DNA of 45,106 nt from Elioraea sp. Yellowstone (GTDB lineage Bacteria > Pseudomonadota > Alphaproteobacteria > Acetobacterales > Acetobacteraceae), in the NCBI RefSeq assembly GCF_006704265.1, contig NZ_VIKA01000012.1:1-45106 (forward strand), read 5' to 3'. Made by a program: the position numbers and the translations under genes. The notes beneath the pieces are model-generated. The model did no database searches and was not told the origin of the DNA. It worked only from the letters and a program-made list of their open reading frames with translations. Below are positions 1 through 11,142 of the stretch, in pieces; position 1 is the first letter of the stretch, and each line of letters opens with the position of its first letter.

Positions 1-318
1 CATCTCGACCCCGCCCCGGGGGCGCCGCCGCATCTGCCGCCCGCCACGCTCGCCCTGCTGCTTCGCCGCGGCGAGGAGCTGATGCGCATCGGCGACGTCT
101 CCGCCGCCCGGCGCTTCTTCGAGCGCGCGGCCGCAGGCGGCAGCGGCGAGGCCGCGCTCCAGGCCGGCGCCACCTACGATCCGCGCGTGCTCGAGACGAT
201 CGGCGCGCGCGGCATCCCGCCCGACCGCGGTCTTGCCCTGCAGTGGTACCGCCGCGCCGCCGCGATGGGCGTCGCGGAGGCGCGGTCCCGCATCGCCCGA
301 CTGGAGGCTTCGCAGTGA
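1..318 (+). CDS. Sel1-like repeat protein, C-terminal fragment
   Basis: The reading frame is open from base 1, so the 5' end lies outside the window. The visible 105 residues carry Sel1/TPR-like helical repeats: a unit with AARRFFERAAAGG and a second with GLALQWYRRAAAMG, each of the A-x-x-W/F-Y/F-x-x-A-A type. Sel1 repeats usually form solenoids that bind proteins, often in the envelope or in signalling. The stop codon overlaps the GTG start of the next gene (GTGA), which suggests translational coupling with the TAXI receptor. Without the N-terminus, localisation and exact role are unknown. Confidence 0.75.
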   Translation, partial: HLDPAPGAPPHLPPATLALLLRRGEELMRIGDVSAARRFFERAAAGGSGEAALQAGATYDPRVLETIGARGIPPDRGLALQWYRRAAAMGVAEARSRIARLEASQ

Positions 319-1295
319 CCCGACCCGATCCTCGCCTGCCCCGCCGCGTGCTGTTCGGCTCGGCGCTTGCCGCCCTCGCCGCCGCACCCGCTCCCGCGCA
401 GACGAGCTGGATCGAGCGTCTCAGCAGCCTGACCGCGCAGGCGAACCAGGGCACGGTCGGGATCATGGCCGGCGGCGTGGACGGCACCTATATCCGCATC
501 GCCGCCGACCTGATGAACGTGCTCGACGAGGGCGACCGGATGCGGGTGGTCGCGATGCTCGGGCGCGGCTCGGTGCAGAACCTGCGCGACATCGTGCTGC
601 TGCGCGGCATCGACATCGGCATCGTGCAGTCCGATGTGCTCGCCTACGCCAAGCGCGAGGGCCTGCTGCCCGGGATCGACCGGCTCGTGCAGTACATCAC
701 CAAGCTCTACGACGAGGAGATCCACCTGCTCGCGCGCGAGGAGGTGCGCAGCGTCCGGGATCTCGCCGGCAAGACGGTGAACGTCGACGTGCGCGGCTCG
801 GGCACGGCGATGACCGCATCGCTCGTGTTCGCGGCCCTCGGCGTGGACGTGCGGATCGCCAACGACCCGCAGGACCTTGCGCTCACGAAGCTGCGCAACG
901 GCGAGATCGCCGGCATGGTGTACGTCGCCGGCAAGCCCGCCCGGCTGTTCGTCGGCATCCCGCCCGGCAGCGGACTGCGTTTCGTGCCGATCCCCGCAAC
1001 CCCGGCGCTGCTCGAGACCTATCTCCCCTCCGTCCTCGCCGCCGCCGACTACCCGAACCTGATTGCCCCCGGCGGCGAGGTGGAGACGATCGCGGTCGGT
1101 GCGGTGATGGCCGTCTATGCCTGGCAGCCGGGCACGGAACGCTACCGCAAGGTCGCGCGCTTCGTGCACGCCTTCACCCGCCGCTTCGACGAGTTCCTCC
1201 GCCCGCCAAGGCACCCGAAGTGGCGCGAGGTGAACCTTGCCGCGCAGGTGCCCGGCTGGACGCGTTTCGATCCGGGCCCGCCGTCCGCCCAGTAG
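315..1295 (+). CDS. TAXI family TRAP transporter solute-binding protein
   Basis: This is a periplasmic receptor of the TAXI (TRAP-associated extracytoplasmic immunogenic) family, about 326 residues. The GTG at 315 is chosen because it overlaps the upstream stop and places a signal peptide at the N-terminus: PRRVLFGSALAALAAAPAPAQ, with adjacent arginines that would also allow Tat export. The mature part begins near TSWIERL and shows the family's early glycine-rich segment (GTVGIMAGGVDGTYIRIA) and later RDIVLLRGIDIGIVQSD. TAXI receptors hand small organic acids or amino acids to a fused DctQM-type permease, but no permease gene is visible nearby, so the partner may be encoded elsewhere. It is convergent with the MFS gene downstream. 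Confidence 0.85.
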   Translation: MTRPDPRLPRRVLFGSALAALAAAPAPAQTSWIERLSSLTAQANQGTVGIMAGGVDGTYIRIAADLMNVLDEGDRMRVVAMLGRGSVQNLRDIVLLRGIDIGIVQSDVLAYAKREGLLPGIDRLVQYITKLYDEEIHLLAREEVRSVRDLAGKTVNVDVRGSGTAMTASLVFAALGVDVRIANDPQDLALTKLRNGEIAGMVYVAGKPARLFVGIPPGSGLRFVPIPATPALLETYLPSVLAAADYPNLIAPGGEVETIAVGAVMAVYAWQPGTERYRKVARFVHAFTRRFDEFLRPPRHPKWREVNLAAQVPGWTRFDPGPPSAQ

Positions 1296-1306
1296 CGCAG
1301 GACCGG

Positions 1307-2527
1307 TCAGGGCCGCGCGCGCATCCAGAGCGCGCCGACCGTGCCGACGATCGCAAGCCCCGCCAGCGCCAGGGCGGTCACGGCGGGACCGGCGCCGAGC
1401 CGGTCTGCCAGGGCCCCGGAGAGCACCATGCCGATCGGCCCGGTGCCGATCGCCATGGTCACCAGCCCCATCATGCGCGAGCGCGCCTCGACCGGCGCTG
1501 CCGTCAGGACGAGCGTGGTCTGGAACGTCCCGAAGGCGGCGATGCCGATGCCGCCGGCAAGCAGCAGCAGGATCGCGAGTGCCAGCAGCGGCATCGCCGG
1601 CATCGCCGCCAGCGCGGCCAGGAAGCCGAGCGAGCCGACCAGGAAGGCGCGCGCCCCGTCCACCCGGTCGCCGCGGCGCGCGAGCAGGAATCCGCCGATC
1701 AGCGCGCCTGCCGGCTCGGCGGCGGCGAGCAGGCCGACACCGAGCGGTGTCGCGTCGAACAGCGCCCGCCCGATCGGCGCGATCAGCGCCAGATAGGAGA
1801 AGCCGAGCGTATTCATCGCGACGGTGATCCCGAGCACGCCGAGCACGGAGGGATGGGCGACCGCAACCGCGATGCCCTCGGCCAGCCCCCGCGTCGCGGT
1901 GCGGACGCGGAGCGGATGCACCGGCTGGGGCGCGCGCACCCCGGCCGCAAGCGCGATGCAGACCAGGGCACCGGCGGCCGAGACGGCGAAGGCGCCGTCC
2001 AGTCCGAGGGCCTGATAGGCGAGCCCGCCCAGCACGGGCCCGAGCATTCGTGTCGTCGCGTTCGTCATGGCATCGAGCGCGATCGCGCGCGGCATCGCCG
2101 GGGCGCCGGCCGCTTCGGCCAGCATGCGCCGGCGCGTGGAGAGCTCGGTGGACCACATCAGTCCCGAGACGAAGCCGCCGATGCCGACATGCCAGGGAGC
2201 GAGCACGCCGGCGCGCGCGAGCAGCGCCATCACCCCGGCCGAGAGCAGTGTCGCGACCAGTCCGAGCTGCAGCAGGAGGCGCCGGTCCACCGCCTCGGCG
2301 ATCGCGCCGGCGAGCGGCCCGAACAGCAGGAGCGGGATGGAGCGCGCAGCGGCGGTGAGCGCGACGATCCCGGCCGAGCCGGTGACCTCGAGCACATAGA
2401 GCCCTGCCGCGAGCAGTTCGAGCCAACGCGACACGTTGGCGACCGCGCCGATCGTCCAGAGCCGTCGGAAGTCGGGCAGGCGAAGCAGCGCAAGCGCGCC
2501 GTCGCGGCGTTTCCCCCCGGTGGACAT
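1307..2527 (-). CDS. MFS transporter (EntS-like)
   Basis: This 406-residue protein has about twelve hydrophobic segments, typical of the major facilitator superfamily. The N-terminus (LLRLPDFRRLWTIGAVANVS) and the basic inter-helix loop after GPLAGAIAEAVDRRLLL match the MFS-3/EntS-like exporters, and a second RRGDRVDG loop marks the start of the second six-helix half. The likely role is proton-coupled export of a small molecule or drug across the inner membrane; the substrate cannot be read from sequence. It lies downstream of trmFO on the same strand with a gap of about 140 bp, so co-transcription is possible but not required. Confidence 0.8.
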   Translation of the reverse strand: MSTGGKRRDGALALLRLPDFRRLWTIGAVANVSRWLELLAAGLYVLEVTGSAGIVALTAAARSIPLLLFGPLAGAIAEAVDRRLLLQLGLVATLLSAGVMALLARAGVLAPWHVGIGGFVSGLMWSTELSTRRRMLAEAAGAPAMPRAIALDAMTNATTRMLGPVLGGLAYQALGLDGAFAVSAAGALVCIALAAGVRAPQPVHPLRVRTATRGLAEGIAVAVAHPSVLGVLGITVAMNTLGFSYLALIAPIGRALFDATPLGVGLLAAAEPAGALIGGFLLARRGDRVDGARAFLVGSLGFLAALAAMPAMPLLALAILLLLAGGIGIAAFGTFQTTLVLTAAPVEARSRMMGLVTMAIGTGPIGMVLSGALADRLGAGPAVTALALAGLAIVGTVGALWMRARP

Positions 2528-2665
2528 TGCCCGGAGTGTGCGCGACCCGGAGCCTCCCCGCCAGACGCGCCGCCGGCAGGGCCGGGCCGCGTCAGGGAGA
2601 TGCGCCCGTGGCCCGGTCGGGGGCCGACGGGGTGCCGGTCGCGCCGGCGAAGCGCCGGGCTGCGT

Positions 2666-4018
2666 TCAGGCCGCCTCGCGCGGGGCGGGCAGGCTGTGCG
2701 GCCGACCGAGCCAGGCATCGACCGCCCTGAGCGCGCGCTCGCAGTGGGCGCGCTTGCGCTCGCGTCCCTTCGGCGCGTCCTCGAGGGGCGGGAACAGGCC
2801 GAAATTGATGTTCATCGGCTGGAACGTCTCCGCCGTCGCCCCGCCGGTGATGTGCGCGAGCAGCGCGCCGAGCGCGGTCTCGGGCGGCGGCGGGGCGGGT
2901 GCTTCGCCCTTCGCCTCGGCGGCGGCGAAGCGGCCGGCGAGCAGGCCGATCGCGGCGGACTCGACATAGCCTTCCACGCCCGTGATCTGGCCGGCGAAGC
3001 GCACATGCGGGGCGGCGCGCAACCGCAGCAGCGGGTCCAGGAGGCGCGGGCTGTTGAGGAAGGTGTTGCGGTGCAGCCCGCCGAGGCGTGCGAACTCGGC
3101 GTTCTCCAGCCCCGGGATGGTGCGGAACAGCCGCACCTGCTCGGCGTGTTTCAGCTTGGTCTGGAAGCCGACCATGTTCCAGAGCGTGCCGAGCGCATTG
3201 TCCTGGCGCAGCTGCACCACCGCCCAGGGGCGGCGGCCGGTGCGCGGATCGGTCAGCCCCACCGGCTTCATCGGCCCCCAGCGCAGCGTGTCCGGCCCGC
3301 GCGCGGCCATCACCTCGATCGGCAGGCAGCCGTCGAAATACGGGGTCGCGGTCTCCCACTCCCGGAACCCGGTCGTCTCGGCGGCGAGCAGCGCAGCGAC
3401 GAAGGCCTCGTACTGCGCACGGTCGAGCGGGCAGTTGATGTAGTCGGCCCCGCCACCCTTGTCGTAGCGCGACTGCATCCAGGCGACCGACATGTCGATC
3501 GAGTCGCGGTGCACGATCGGGGCGATCGCGTCGAAGAAGGCGAGCGCATCCTCGCCGGTCGCGCGGCGGATGTCCTCGGCGAGTGCGGGCGCGGTGAGCG
3601 GCCCGGTGGCGACGATCGCCAAGCCCCAGGCGGGCGGCGGCAGGGCGGGCACCTCCTCGCGCAGCACCGTCACAAGCGGGTGTGCGGCGAGCGTGCGCGT
3701 CACCTCGGCCGAGAAGCCGTCGCGGTCGACCGCGAGCGCGCTGCCCGCCGGCAGGCGGTGCGCGTCGCCCGCGCGCAGGATCAGCGAGCCTGCGCGCCGC
3801 ATCTCCTCGTGCAGCAGCCCGACGGCGTTGAACAGCGGATCGTCGGCGCGGAACGAGTTGGAGCAGACGAGCTCGGCGAAGCCCGCGGTGCGGTGCGCCT
3901 CGGTCATGCGCACCGGGCGCATCTCGTGCAGGACCACCGGCACGCCGGCGGAGGCGATCTGCCAGGCGGCCTCGCTGCCGGCGAGCCCGGCGCCGACGAC
4001 ATGAACGGACGCGGCCAT
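2666..4018 (-). CDS. trmFO: tRNA m5U54 methyltransferase (folate/FAD dependent)
   Basis: TrmFO forms 5-methyluridine at position 54 of the tRNA T-loop, using methylene-tetrahydrofolate as carbon donor and FADH2 as reductant. The 450-residue protein has the N-terminal FAD-binding Rossmann motif ([14 protein letters not shown]), the family signature [10 protein letters not shown], the segment [14 protein letters not shown] containing the conserved cysteine taken to be catalytic, and the C-terminal [13 protein letters not shown]. The start at 4018 is used because the Rossmann strand begins right after it; an in-frame extension further upstream lacks family features. Its start region is divergent from the aminotransferase gene, with 76 bp between them. 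Confidence 0.96.
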   Translation of the reverse strand: MAASVHVVGAGLAGSEAAWQIASAGVPVVLHEMRPVRMTEAHRTAGFAELVCSNSFRADDPLFNAVGLLHEEMRRAGSLILRAGDAHRLPAGSALAVDRDGFSAEVTRTLAAHPLVTVLREEVPALPPPAWGLAIVATGPLTAPALAEDIRRATGEDALAFFDAIAPIVHRDSIDMSVAWMQSRYDKGGGADYINCPLDRAQYEAFVAALLAAETTGFREWETATPYFDGCLPIEVMAARGPDTLRWGPMKPVGLTDPRTGRRPWAVVQLRQDNALGTLWNMVGFQTKLKHAEQVRLFRTIPGLENAEFARLGGLHRNTFLNSPRLLDPLLRLRAAPHVRFAGQITGVEGYVESAAIGLLAGRFAAAEAKGEAPAPPPPETALGALLAHITGGATAETFQPMNINFGLFPPLEDAPKGRERKRAHCERALRAVDAWLGRPHSLPAPREAA

Positions 4019-4094
4019 GGGGGGGAGATAGACGCTCGGGCCGGGCGCTGCAACGCGGCTGGACGCGGGCGCGGCCGGGTGTGAGTCTGCGCCC

Positions 4095-5273
4095 ATGCCG
4101 GACACTGCCGCGCCCGCCGCGCCCCCGTTCCCGCCGAGCATCCTGGCGACCGCCGCGCCGGCGATCCCGGCCGCGCGCGCCTGGGCCGCCGCCTATCGCG
4201 GCGCGGCGGGGCCGCCGATCGACCTGACCCAGGCGGTGCCGGGCTACCCGCCGCACCCGGACCTGCTCGCCCGGCTCGGCGCGGAAGCGGCGCGGCTGGC
4301 CAATGCCGGCTACGGGGCGATCGAGGGCGAGGAGAGCCTGCGCGCCGCTCTGGCCGCGGATCTTGCCGGGCGCTACGGCGCCGCCTTCGCGGCCGAGGAC
4401 ATCGTCATCACCGCGGGCTGCAACCTCGCCTTCGTGATGGCGATGACGGCGCTCGTCGGGCCGGGGGCGGCGGTGCTGCTGCCCGCGCCCTGGTACTTCA
4501 ATCACCAGATGGCGCTCACCATGCAGGGGATCGAGACGGTCCCGCTGCCCTGCCGGGCGGAGGACGGTTTCGTTCCCGATCCGGGGCGGGCGGCGGCGCT
4601 GATCGGCGAGCGCGTGCGCGCAGTGGTGCTGGTGACGCCGAACAACCCGACCGGGGCGATCTATCCGCCCGAGGTGATCGCCGCCTTCGCCGCGCTCTGC
4701 CGCCGGCGTCGGATCGCGCTGGTGCTGGACGAGACCTATCGCGACTTCCTGCCGGGTGACGCCCCGCCGCACGCGCTCTTCGCCGATCCCGCCTGGCGCG
4801 AGGGGCTGGTGCAGCTCTACTCGTTCTCGAAGAGCTACTGCGTGCCCGGCCATCGCGTGGGCGCGATCGTCGCCGGGCCGGCGATCCGCGCGCAGCTCTG
4901 CAAGGTGCTGGACACGCTGCAGATCTGCGCGCCGCGCGCGGCCCAGGCCGCGCTCGCCTGGGCGGTGCCGGCGCTCGCCGCCTGGCGCGAGGGCAACCGG
5001 GACGTGATGGCCGCGCGCGCAGCCGCGTTCCGGCGCGCCTTCGCCGCGCTGCCGGGCTGGCGCATCGACGCGCTCGGCGCCTACTTCGCGTATCTGCGCC
5101 TGCCGGAGGATGCGCCCGACGCCGTGGCGACCGCAGCACGTCTGGCGGCGGAGCGGGGGCTGATGACGCTGCCGGGCCCGTTCTTCGGCCCTGGGCAGGA
5201 GCGGCATCTGCGGCTGGCCTTCGCCAACGCCGACGAGGCGACGATCGCCCGGGTGCCTGCGCGGCTCGGCTGA
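4095..5273 (+). CDS. Class I/II PLP-dependent aminotransferase
   Basis: This 392-residue fold-type I aminotransferase has NNPTGAIY (cofactor contact), [10 protein letters not shown] (the Asp that binds the pyridine nitrogen) and [14 protein letters not shown], whose lysine should form the internal aldimine and whose arginine should bind phosphate. It probably transfers an amino group between an amino acid and a 2-oxo acid in the cytoplasm; the substrate is not evident. It is clearly distinct from the tandem aspartate-type pair at 19.3-21.7 kb. The lipoprotein gene begins two bases after its stop codon, suggesting a two-gene operon. An N-terminal Ala/Pro-rich stretch of about 20 residues could mean the true start is somewhat downstream. 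Confidence 0.88.
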   Translation: MPDTAAPAAPPFPPSILATAAPAIPAARAWAAAYRGAAGPPIDLTQAVPGYPPHPDLLARLGAEAARLANAGYGAIEGEESLRAALAADLAGRYGAAFAAEDIVITAGCNLAFVMAMTALVGPGAAVLLPAPWYFNHQMALTMQGIETVPLPCRAEDGFVPDPGRAAALIGERVRAVVLVTPNNPTGAIYPPEVIAAFAALCRRRRIALVLDETYRDFLPGDAPPHALFADPAWREGLVQLYSFSKSYCVPGHRVGAIVAGPAIRAQLCKVLDTLQICAPRAAQAALAWAVPALAAWREGNRDVMAARAAAFRRAFAALPGWRIDALGAYFAYLRLPEDAPDAVATAARLAAERGLMTLPGPFFGPGQERHLRLAFANADEATIARVPARLG

Positions 5274-5275
5274 CG

Positions 5276-5968
5276 GTGGCCCGTTCGCGCCGGGGCATCC
5301 TTGCGGCGCTTGCAGGGCTCGGCCTTGCGGCCTGCGGTGTCGAACGCATCGCGCAGGATCGGACCGCCCTGCGCGCGGCCGGCCGGATCGGCGTCGTGAC
5401 GCCGGCGGTGGCGGACGCGCCCTCGGCGCCGACCGATCTCTGGCTCTCGGTTCCTTTCGGCCATATCGGGCGGTTCGTGGACGCGGCGCTGAAGGCCGAG
5501 CGCGACCGGCTGCTGGCCTGGGCACTGGTGAGCGCCGGCTACGATGCCGCCGCGCGCTGGAGCGAGCATCTGACCGCGGCCCTGCTGGCGGCGGGGAGCC
5601 AGCCGCTGCCGGTGCCGGTCGGGCGCTTCGGGCTTGACCTCCTGGCGGCATATCCTGCGGCGGAGGTCGATGCCTATCTCGACACGGTGGTGCCGGAATA
5701 CGGGTTCTCGGCGGGCACGCCGGAAGGGCCGTTCATCCCCTTCGGCGTCGTGATGATGCGGGTGGCGCTGCCGGACGGCCGGGTCGTGCTGCAGGACCAG
5801 CTCGTGATGAACGCGTTCCGGCCGTTCGGCGGCGAGCGCATCGGGGGGCCGGGGGAGCCGCGTTTCGCGACCGCCGAGCTCTTTCCCTACGACTTCATGC
5901 GCGCCGCCGAGGGGGTGGATGCGGCGCTCGCGGCGTTGGCGCGGCAGGTGGTCGCGCGGCTGCGGTAG
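5276..5968 (+). CDS. Putative lipoprotein of unknown function
   Basis: The gene starts with GTG two bases after the aminotransferase stop. The 230-residue product has a short basic N-terminus, a hydrophobic stretch and the lipobox LAAC about 20 residues in, so it is probably lipidated and anchored in the membrane facing the periplasm. The mature part contains LWLSVPFGHIGRFVDAALKA and a beta-rich second half (FGVVMMRVALPDGRVVLQDQ). I do not recognise the family. Linkage to an aminotransferase is seen but does not suggest a role. It is convergent with uvrA, nine bases away. Confidence 0.65.
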   Translation: MARSRRGILAALAGLGLAACGVERIAQDRTALRAAGRIGVVTPAVADAPSAPTDLWLSVPFGHIGRFVDAALKAERDRLLAWALVSAGYDAAARWSEHLTAALLAAGSQPLPVPVGRFGLDLLAAYPAAEVDAYLDTVVPEYGFSAGTPEGPFIPFGVVMMRVALPDGRVVLQDQLVMNAFRPFGGERIGGPGEPRFATAELFPYDFMRAAEGVDAALAALARQVVARLR

Positions 5969-5977
5969 CCAGGGCGC

Positions 5978-8860
<2,883 letters not shown>

Positions 8861-8948
8861 GGGCCACCCGGGGGACGAAAGGGGAACGGAGTGGGCCAGA
8901 GATGGGGGCGGCGACGCAAGTGGCGAGAGTGCACATGAGGTCGCCTCG

Positions 8949-8978
8949 TTGGACGGGGCGGGGCGGAGGCCCTACAGT
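8949..8978 (+). promoter_or_regulatory. Putative ssb promoter
   Basis: TTGGAC at 8949-8954 and TACAGT at 8973-8978 are separated by 18 bp and lie about 30 bp before the ssb start. This resembles a housekeeping sigma-70 promoter of alphaproteobacterial type. It was assigned by eye. Confidence 0.45.
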
Positions 8979-9007
8979 CCGGCGGCGGCATTCACGGAGA
9001 GGCGGCG

Positions 9008-9511
9008 ATGGCGGGCAGCGTCAACAAGGTGATCCTGGTGGGCAATCTCGGCCGCGACCCCGAGGTGCGGACCATGCAGCAGACCGGTGGGCGGGTCGTG
9101 ACCTTCTCGGTCGCCACGAGCGAATCCTGGACCGACCGCAGCTCGGGTGAGCGGAAGGAGAAGACGCAGTGGCACCGCATCGCCATCTACAACGAGAAGC
9201 TCGGCGAGATCGCCGAGAAGTACCTGCGCAAGGGCAGCAAGGTGTACGTGGAGGGGAGCCTCGAGAGCCGGAAGTACACCGACAAGGACGGCAACGAGCG
9301 TGAGATCTTCGAGGTGGTGATCGGTCGGTTCCGCGGCGACCTGACGCTGCTCGACGGCCGCGGCGGCGGGGCGGGGGTGGAGGACGAGGCGGGCGGCTAT
9401 GCCTCGCGCCAGCCGATGGCCGCTGCGTCGCGCGGCGGCGGCCGTGCGGGCGGTGGCTGGGAGCCGAAGAAGGGTGGCGGCAGCGACCTGGACGACGACA
9501 TCCCGTTCTGA
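9008..9511 (+). CDS. ssb: Single-stranded DNA-binding protein
   Basis: SSB coats single-stranded DNA during replication, repair and recombination and recruits partner proteins through its C-terminal tip. The 167-residue product has the OB-fold N-terminal domain beginning [19 protein letters not shown], the strand [20 protein letters not shown], a Gly/Arg-rich flexible linker after residue 115, and the acidic tip DLDDDIPF that binds replication and repair partners. The ATG at 9008 is preceded by GGAGAGG. It is divergent from uvrA and convergent with the unknown gene at 9524. Confidence 0.97.
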   Translation: MAGSVNKVILVGNLGRDPEVRTMQQTGGRVVTFSVATSESWTDRSSGERKEKTQWHRIAIYNEKLGEIAEKYLRKGSKVYVEGSLESRKYTDKDGNEREIFEVVIGRFRGDLTLLDGRGGGAGVEDEAGGYASRQPMAAASRGGGRAGGGWEPKKGGGSDLDDDIPF

Positions 9512-9523
9512 GCGAACCGGGCG

Positions 9524-10324
9524 TCAGTCCTCGTCGGGCCCCGCCATGACGGCGTGCGGCGCCTCGCCCTTGCGGCGCTTGCGGGTGCGCATGGCATAGG
9601 CGCCGCGCTGGCGGTTCGGATCGACGTTGGGACGGACGACGGTGTCCTCGTAGTCCGCCCAGTCGTCCTCCGTCAGGTCGGCAAGCGCTGGGACGATCTT
9701 CACCGACTGCATGGTCTCGTCGCCGTAGAGGCTGCGCGGCAGCGGCACGACCTGGAAGATCGGGTAGTCGGGCTCGAGCCGGACCTGCACGTCGGTCTTG
9801 GTGAGGCGGATGTTGCTGAACAGCGGGCCGAACCAGCGATCGGTCTCGATGATGCCCTCGTAGAGCTCGTAGTGGCCGCGTGGCAGGTTGACGGGGCCGC
9901 GCACCAGCAGGCCCCAGCCGGGGGCCGTGCGCGCGATCAGGCCGGACCAGATCTGCACCACGCCAGGCTCGCGCAGGGCCGAGAGGAAGGGCGGCGAGAA
10001 CCCCTTGACGTGGTCCGGCGCGGCCGCGTCGAAGGCCTGGGCGAAGTAGGGGAACTGGGCACTGCCGTTGAGCGGGATCCAGCCGTCATGTTCGGCGCCG
10101 TCGTAGGTCCAGAAGACCTGGCTGCCGTCCCACATCAGGGTCAGGCCGATCGGCGGGAAGACGTACCAGCCGAAGGCGGTGGCGGTGGTGACGGCCTCGC
10201 AGTACCGGAAGGCGCGGGTGGGCAGGGTGCCGATGGCGGAGCGGTCCGCACGCATCGGTGGGCGGGCCTGCTCGATCAGGCGGTGGAAGGTCAGGATGGG
10301 GCTGGCGGGCGGCGCATCCGGCAT
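9524..10324 (-). CDS. Conserved protein of unknown function (DUF6065-like)
   Basis: The product has 266 residues. The start at 10324 is chosen because GAGGGA lies just upstream; an in-frame extension to 10411 runs back into a strong hairpin. From memory it resembles the DUF6065 family (not verified by search): GTLPTRAFRYCEAVTTATAF near the start, FGWYVFPPIGLTLMWDG, then PPFLSALREPGVVQIWSGL, APGWGLLVRGPVNLPRGHYE and YEGIIETDRWFGPLFSNIRL. The many aromatic and beta-prone segments suggest a compact beta-rich soluble fold, perhaps cupin-like; a His-Tyr-Glu and a later Asp are notable but no metal site is proven. There is no signal peptide or membrane segment. It follows the six-repeat peptide gene on the same strand, 113 bp downstream and past a hairpin, so the two probably act together. 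The basic tail (RTRKRRKG) is also visible. Confidence 0.75.
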   Translation of the reverse strand: MPDAPPASPILTFHRLIEQARPPMRADRSAIGTLPTRAFRYCEAVTTATAFGWYVFPPIGLTLMWDGSQVFWTYDGAEHDGWIPLNGSAQFPYFAQAFDAAAPDHVKGFSPPFLSALREPGVVQIWSGLIARTAPGWGLLVRGPVNLPRGHYELYEGIIETDRWFGPLFSNIRLTKTDVQVRLEPDYPIFQVVPLPRSLYGDETMQSVKIVPALADLTEDDWADYEDTVVRPNVDPNRQRGAYAMRTRKRRKGEAPHAVMAGPDED

Positions 10325-10397
10325 CACGATCCCTCGTCGCGGCGTCTCTGGACGCGCTTCCAGGAAAACATACGGGAAGACCTCGGGGAGAATGAAA

Positions 10398-10426
10398 GGT
10401 CGCGCCGGCATGGGACCGGCGCGACC
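10398..10426 (-). terminator. Hairpin between repeat peptide gene and partner (attenuating terminator?)
   Basis: An 11-bp perfect stem (10398-10408 pairing with 10416-10426) with a 7-base loop lies 11 bases after the repeat gene stop. On the minus strand it is followed by TTTCATTCTCC, a moderately T-rich tail. It could terminate part of the transcription so that the short peptide message is more abundant than the downstream gene, or stabilise the 3' end of a processed message. Confidence 0.55.
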
Positions 10427-10437
10427 TCCGAAGGGGA

Positions 10438-10785
10438 TCAGAGCGCGGGAGCCACGCCGCCGAGGCGCACCTTGCCCGCGTCCGCGACCGGCTTCAGGGC
10501 CGGGGCGACGCCGCCGAGGCGCACCTTGCCGGCATCCGCGATCGGCTTCAGGGCGGGAGCCACGCCGCCGAGGCGCACCTTGCCGGCATCCGCGACCGGC
10601 TTCAGGGCCGGGGCGACGCCGCCGAGGCGGACCTTGCCGGCATCCGCGACCGGCTTCAGGGCGGGAGCCACGCCGCCGAGGCGGACCTTGCCGGCGTCCG
10701 CGATCGGCTTCAGGGCCGGGGCGACGCCGCCGAGGCGCACCTTGCCGGCATCCAGCGTGGGAGAGGCGTTCAGGGTGTGGGCCAT
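10438..10785 (-). CDS. Six-repeat small protein (candidate multi-core peptide precursor)
   Basis: This is a 115-residue protein. After an 11-residue start (MAHTLNASPTL) it consists of five full 18-residue units reading DAGKVRLGGVAPALKP then V or I, then Ala, and a sixth unit of 14 residues that stops after PAL. The only amino-acid difference among units is Val/Ile; DNA differences are otherwise synonymous, so the peptide itself appears to be under selection. A very strong ribosome site (AAGGAG, six bases before ATG) implies high expression. There is no signal peptide, cysteine or aromatic residue, and each unit has a Lys, an Arg and an Asp. The pattern would suit a multi-core peptide precursor cut into identical products, or a flexible repetitive binding protein; neither is shown. 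The DUF6065-like gene follows on the same strand and no protease or exporter is adjacent. Confidence 0.8.
   Translation of the reverse strand: MAHTLNASPTLDAGKVRLGGVAPALKPIADAGKVRLGGVAPALKPVADAGKVRLGGVAPALKPVADAGKVRLGGVAPALKPIADAGKVRLGGVAPALKPVADAGKVRLGGVAPAL
10441..10752 (-). repeat. 54-bp tandem repeat, six units, inside CDS
   Basis: Units recur every 54 bp (the same landmark ACGCCGCCGAGGC occurs at 10454, 10508, 10562, 10616, 10670 and 10724). Alternate units share silent variants (GGGAGCCAC against GGGGCGACG), giving a 108-bp higher-order period, so a two-unit block appears to have been duplicated. Because the unit is a multiple of three, copy-number change keeps the frame. Confidence 0.95.
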
Positions 10786-11142
10786 CGTGATCTCCTTCGA
10801 TCGTCTCTCAGACTGCGGGTTCTTGCTTTGTTCCGGCCATGAACGGAAGCCCCACGACTAGGACAAGAGGCTCGGCCAGATCGAGCAAGGCGGCGAGGCA
10901 GTCCTACCCGCCGGATGAGTGAGAACGTAACAGGAACTTTTGCCGGTCGCAAGAGATATGTCCTACAACCGCGGGGAGGTGTCATGGCTCCGTCGTTGCC
11001 GTCGGGCGGCGTGCGCCAACAAATCACGCATGCTGACGACGATCTCACGCGCGATCCCCGCGTCTGTTCCGGCACTCTTCTCTATATCGGTTCGTCCCGA
11101 CGGATGCCACGCCAGCGGCACGCGGCGCGGATGAGGGGATTC
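10786..11142. other. Intergenic region between divergent small genes
   Basis: This 357-bp stretch separates the repeat peptide gene from the divergent 100-residue gene and is visibly less GC-rich than its surroundings. It should hold the promoters of both genes, but I find no convincing -35/-10 pair. A plus-strand frame is open across part of it (from 10915, with an ATG and good ribosome site at 10984), so the right-hand gene might start earlier than annotated. No RNA gene was recognised. Confidence 0.5.

Noticed and set aside
2527-2665. Extra gene between the MFS gene and trmFO
   Set aside because: Frames here are antisense or cross-frame continuations without ribosome sites or domain features.
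8861-9007. SOS box between uvrA and ssb
   Set aside because: No GTTC-N7-GTTC or similar LexA site could be found.
10441-10752. Regular 54-bp repeats looking like a CRISPR array
   Set aside because: There are no unique spacers; the repeats are contiguous, in frame and encode one protein.
10925-10960. GGAACTTTT resembling a general-stress (EcfG) -35 element
   Set aside because: No matching CGTT-type -10 lies 16-17 bp downstream.
10915-11142. N-terminal extension of the small gene at 11143
   Set aside because: The extension is low complexity and unlike a protein domain, and a good ribosome site precedes 11143; the ATG at 10984 remains possible.
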